The position numbers were made by a program, and so were the translations under genes. This document shows, piece by piece, positions 63,457-64,000 of a stretch of 64,000 nucleotides of DNA. The notes beneath the pieces are model-generated. The model worked only from the letters and a program-made list of their open reading frames with translations. It had not been told where the DNA came from and searched no databases. The DNA is from Meconema thalassinum (lineage: Eukaryota; Arthropoda; Insecta; Orthoptera; Tettigoniidae), in assembly GCA_946902985.2 (NCBI GenBank), contig OX336388.2, positions 1,218,896,609 through 1,218,960,608 on the forward strand. The letters are read 5' to 3'. Positions within the stretch are counted from its first letter, which is position 1. Each line of letters begins with the position of its first letter.

Positions 63457-63924
63457 GGCTATACATAAATATAATGCAAACTAACATACCATATCCAAGA
63501 ATTAAGTACCGGTAGGTGCAGGATAGGCTACTACATGTTTTTATCATACATTTTGCCTGTCAGTCATATGTTCCAGTCCATCTATAATTTGATCTAATAA
63601 CCTCAAAACTGTGTATTTTTCCTGTCTGAACCGTATAAAGAATTAATTTTCATCACAGTTCAGAAAATGAGTCTGCCTCTGTCTGATCTTCTTTGCTTTC
63701 TCCTTTGCAGAAATATTATTTATATTAATGGATCCCCCGCATCAGCATGAATGCTCTCTTAAATAATTATGAGTACGGTATCCTAGGCTCTTAGCTGACG
63801 TAAAGTTATTATTAATACCCTGTTGAACCAAGGATCACCCCAAATGATTACCGGTACATATAATACGATAATACAGAATCACCAAGCATAACATAAAAAC
63901 AAAAAAATAATAAGCAAAAAATGT
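63457..63924. other. Non-coding stretch
   Basis: AT-rich, no gene recognised. Confidence 0.4.
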
Positions 63925-64000
63925 TGGATCTGGTGAGATTCGATCCGCAAAAAATGTAAATTTATACTCGCGAGAATAGCATGCTAGCCACTGAACCACC
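63925..64000 (-). repeat. tRNA-like SINE head cut by the window edge
   Basis: The minus strand reads GGTGGTTCAGTGGCTAGCAT, an A-box-like start, then GGATCGAATCTCACC about 50 bp later, a weakened B-box. It could be a decayed tRNA or a SINE head. The outer part is beyond the window. Confidence 0.45.

Overview
The window looks like a piece of a large, transposon-rich insect genome, probably an orthopteroid (polyneopteran) species. This is an inference. It rests on one conserved animal gene whose exons read as an insect-type SURF4, on several tRNA-derived SINE families that I associate with orthopteroid insects, and on nested LINE, Penelope, Copia, mariner, hAT and THAP/DDE elements. No bacterial or viral operon, rRNA or canonical stand-alone tRNA was seen.

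Layout. 1-8026 is a tandem satellite with an exact 301-bp period: 26 full units and a partial 27th, with a five-unit higher-order pattern. It is cut off by an inverted THAP/DDE transposon copy (8027-9786). 11048-14089 is a decayed transposon with 34-bp terminal inverted repeats carrying a DUF7869-type pseudogene. 14184-17180 holds a convergent pair, an intact YqaJ-type nuclease (+) and a THAP + DDE transposase (-). I read this as an ISL2EU-like two-gene DNA transposon. 17365-18003 is a degenerate tetranucleotide microsatellite split by a palindromic pair of Penelope ends. 19515-22083 is a 5'-truncated CR1/L2-like LINE (-). 25051-34264 is one full-length LINE with a 12-bp target duplication. 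It has been interrupted by a Copia element (26298-29732), a mariner (31280-32758) and a SINE (33015-33316). 34428-36186 is a second copy of the THAP/DDE transposon in the opposite orientation. 39163-41433 is another ISL2EU-like remnant, a THAP stub (+) facing a SWIM/YqaJ gene (-). 41434-47878 is mostly non-coding with SINEs and a 122-bp tandem repeat.

The only host gene recognised is SURF4 (ER cargo receptor). Its first three coding exons lie at 47879-50904 (+), and its second intron contains two LINE remnants and two small inverted-repeat elements. The rest of the gene must lie beyond this window or beyond the downstream repeats. 51115-52560 is a decayed hAT transposase, 52889-53242 a fold-back element, 53751-54180 and 54726-57011 two Penelope copies. 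The larger Penelope copy carries a hammerhead-ribozyme-like motif. 57105-60140 is an apparently intact RTE-like LINE (992 codons, 13-bp target duplication) inserted inside an older LINE that resumes at 60154-62545. A last LINE 3' end and two SINEs finish the window.

The main biological story is repeated nesting. Two-gene ISL2EU-like transposons supply a transposase plus a nuclease. Several LINE clades could provide the retrotransposition machinery for the SINEs. Target duplications allow the order of many insertions to be read directly.
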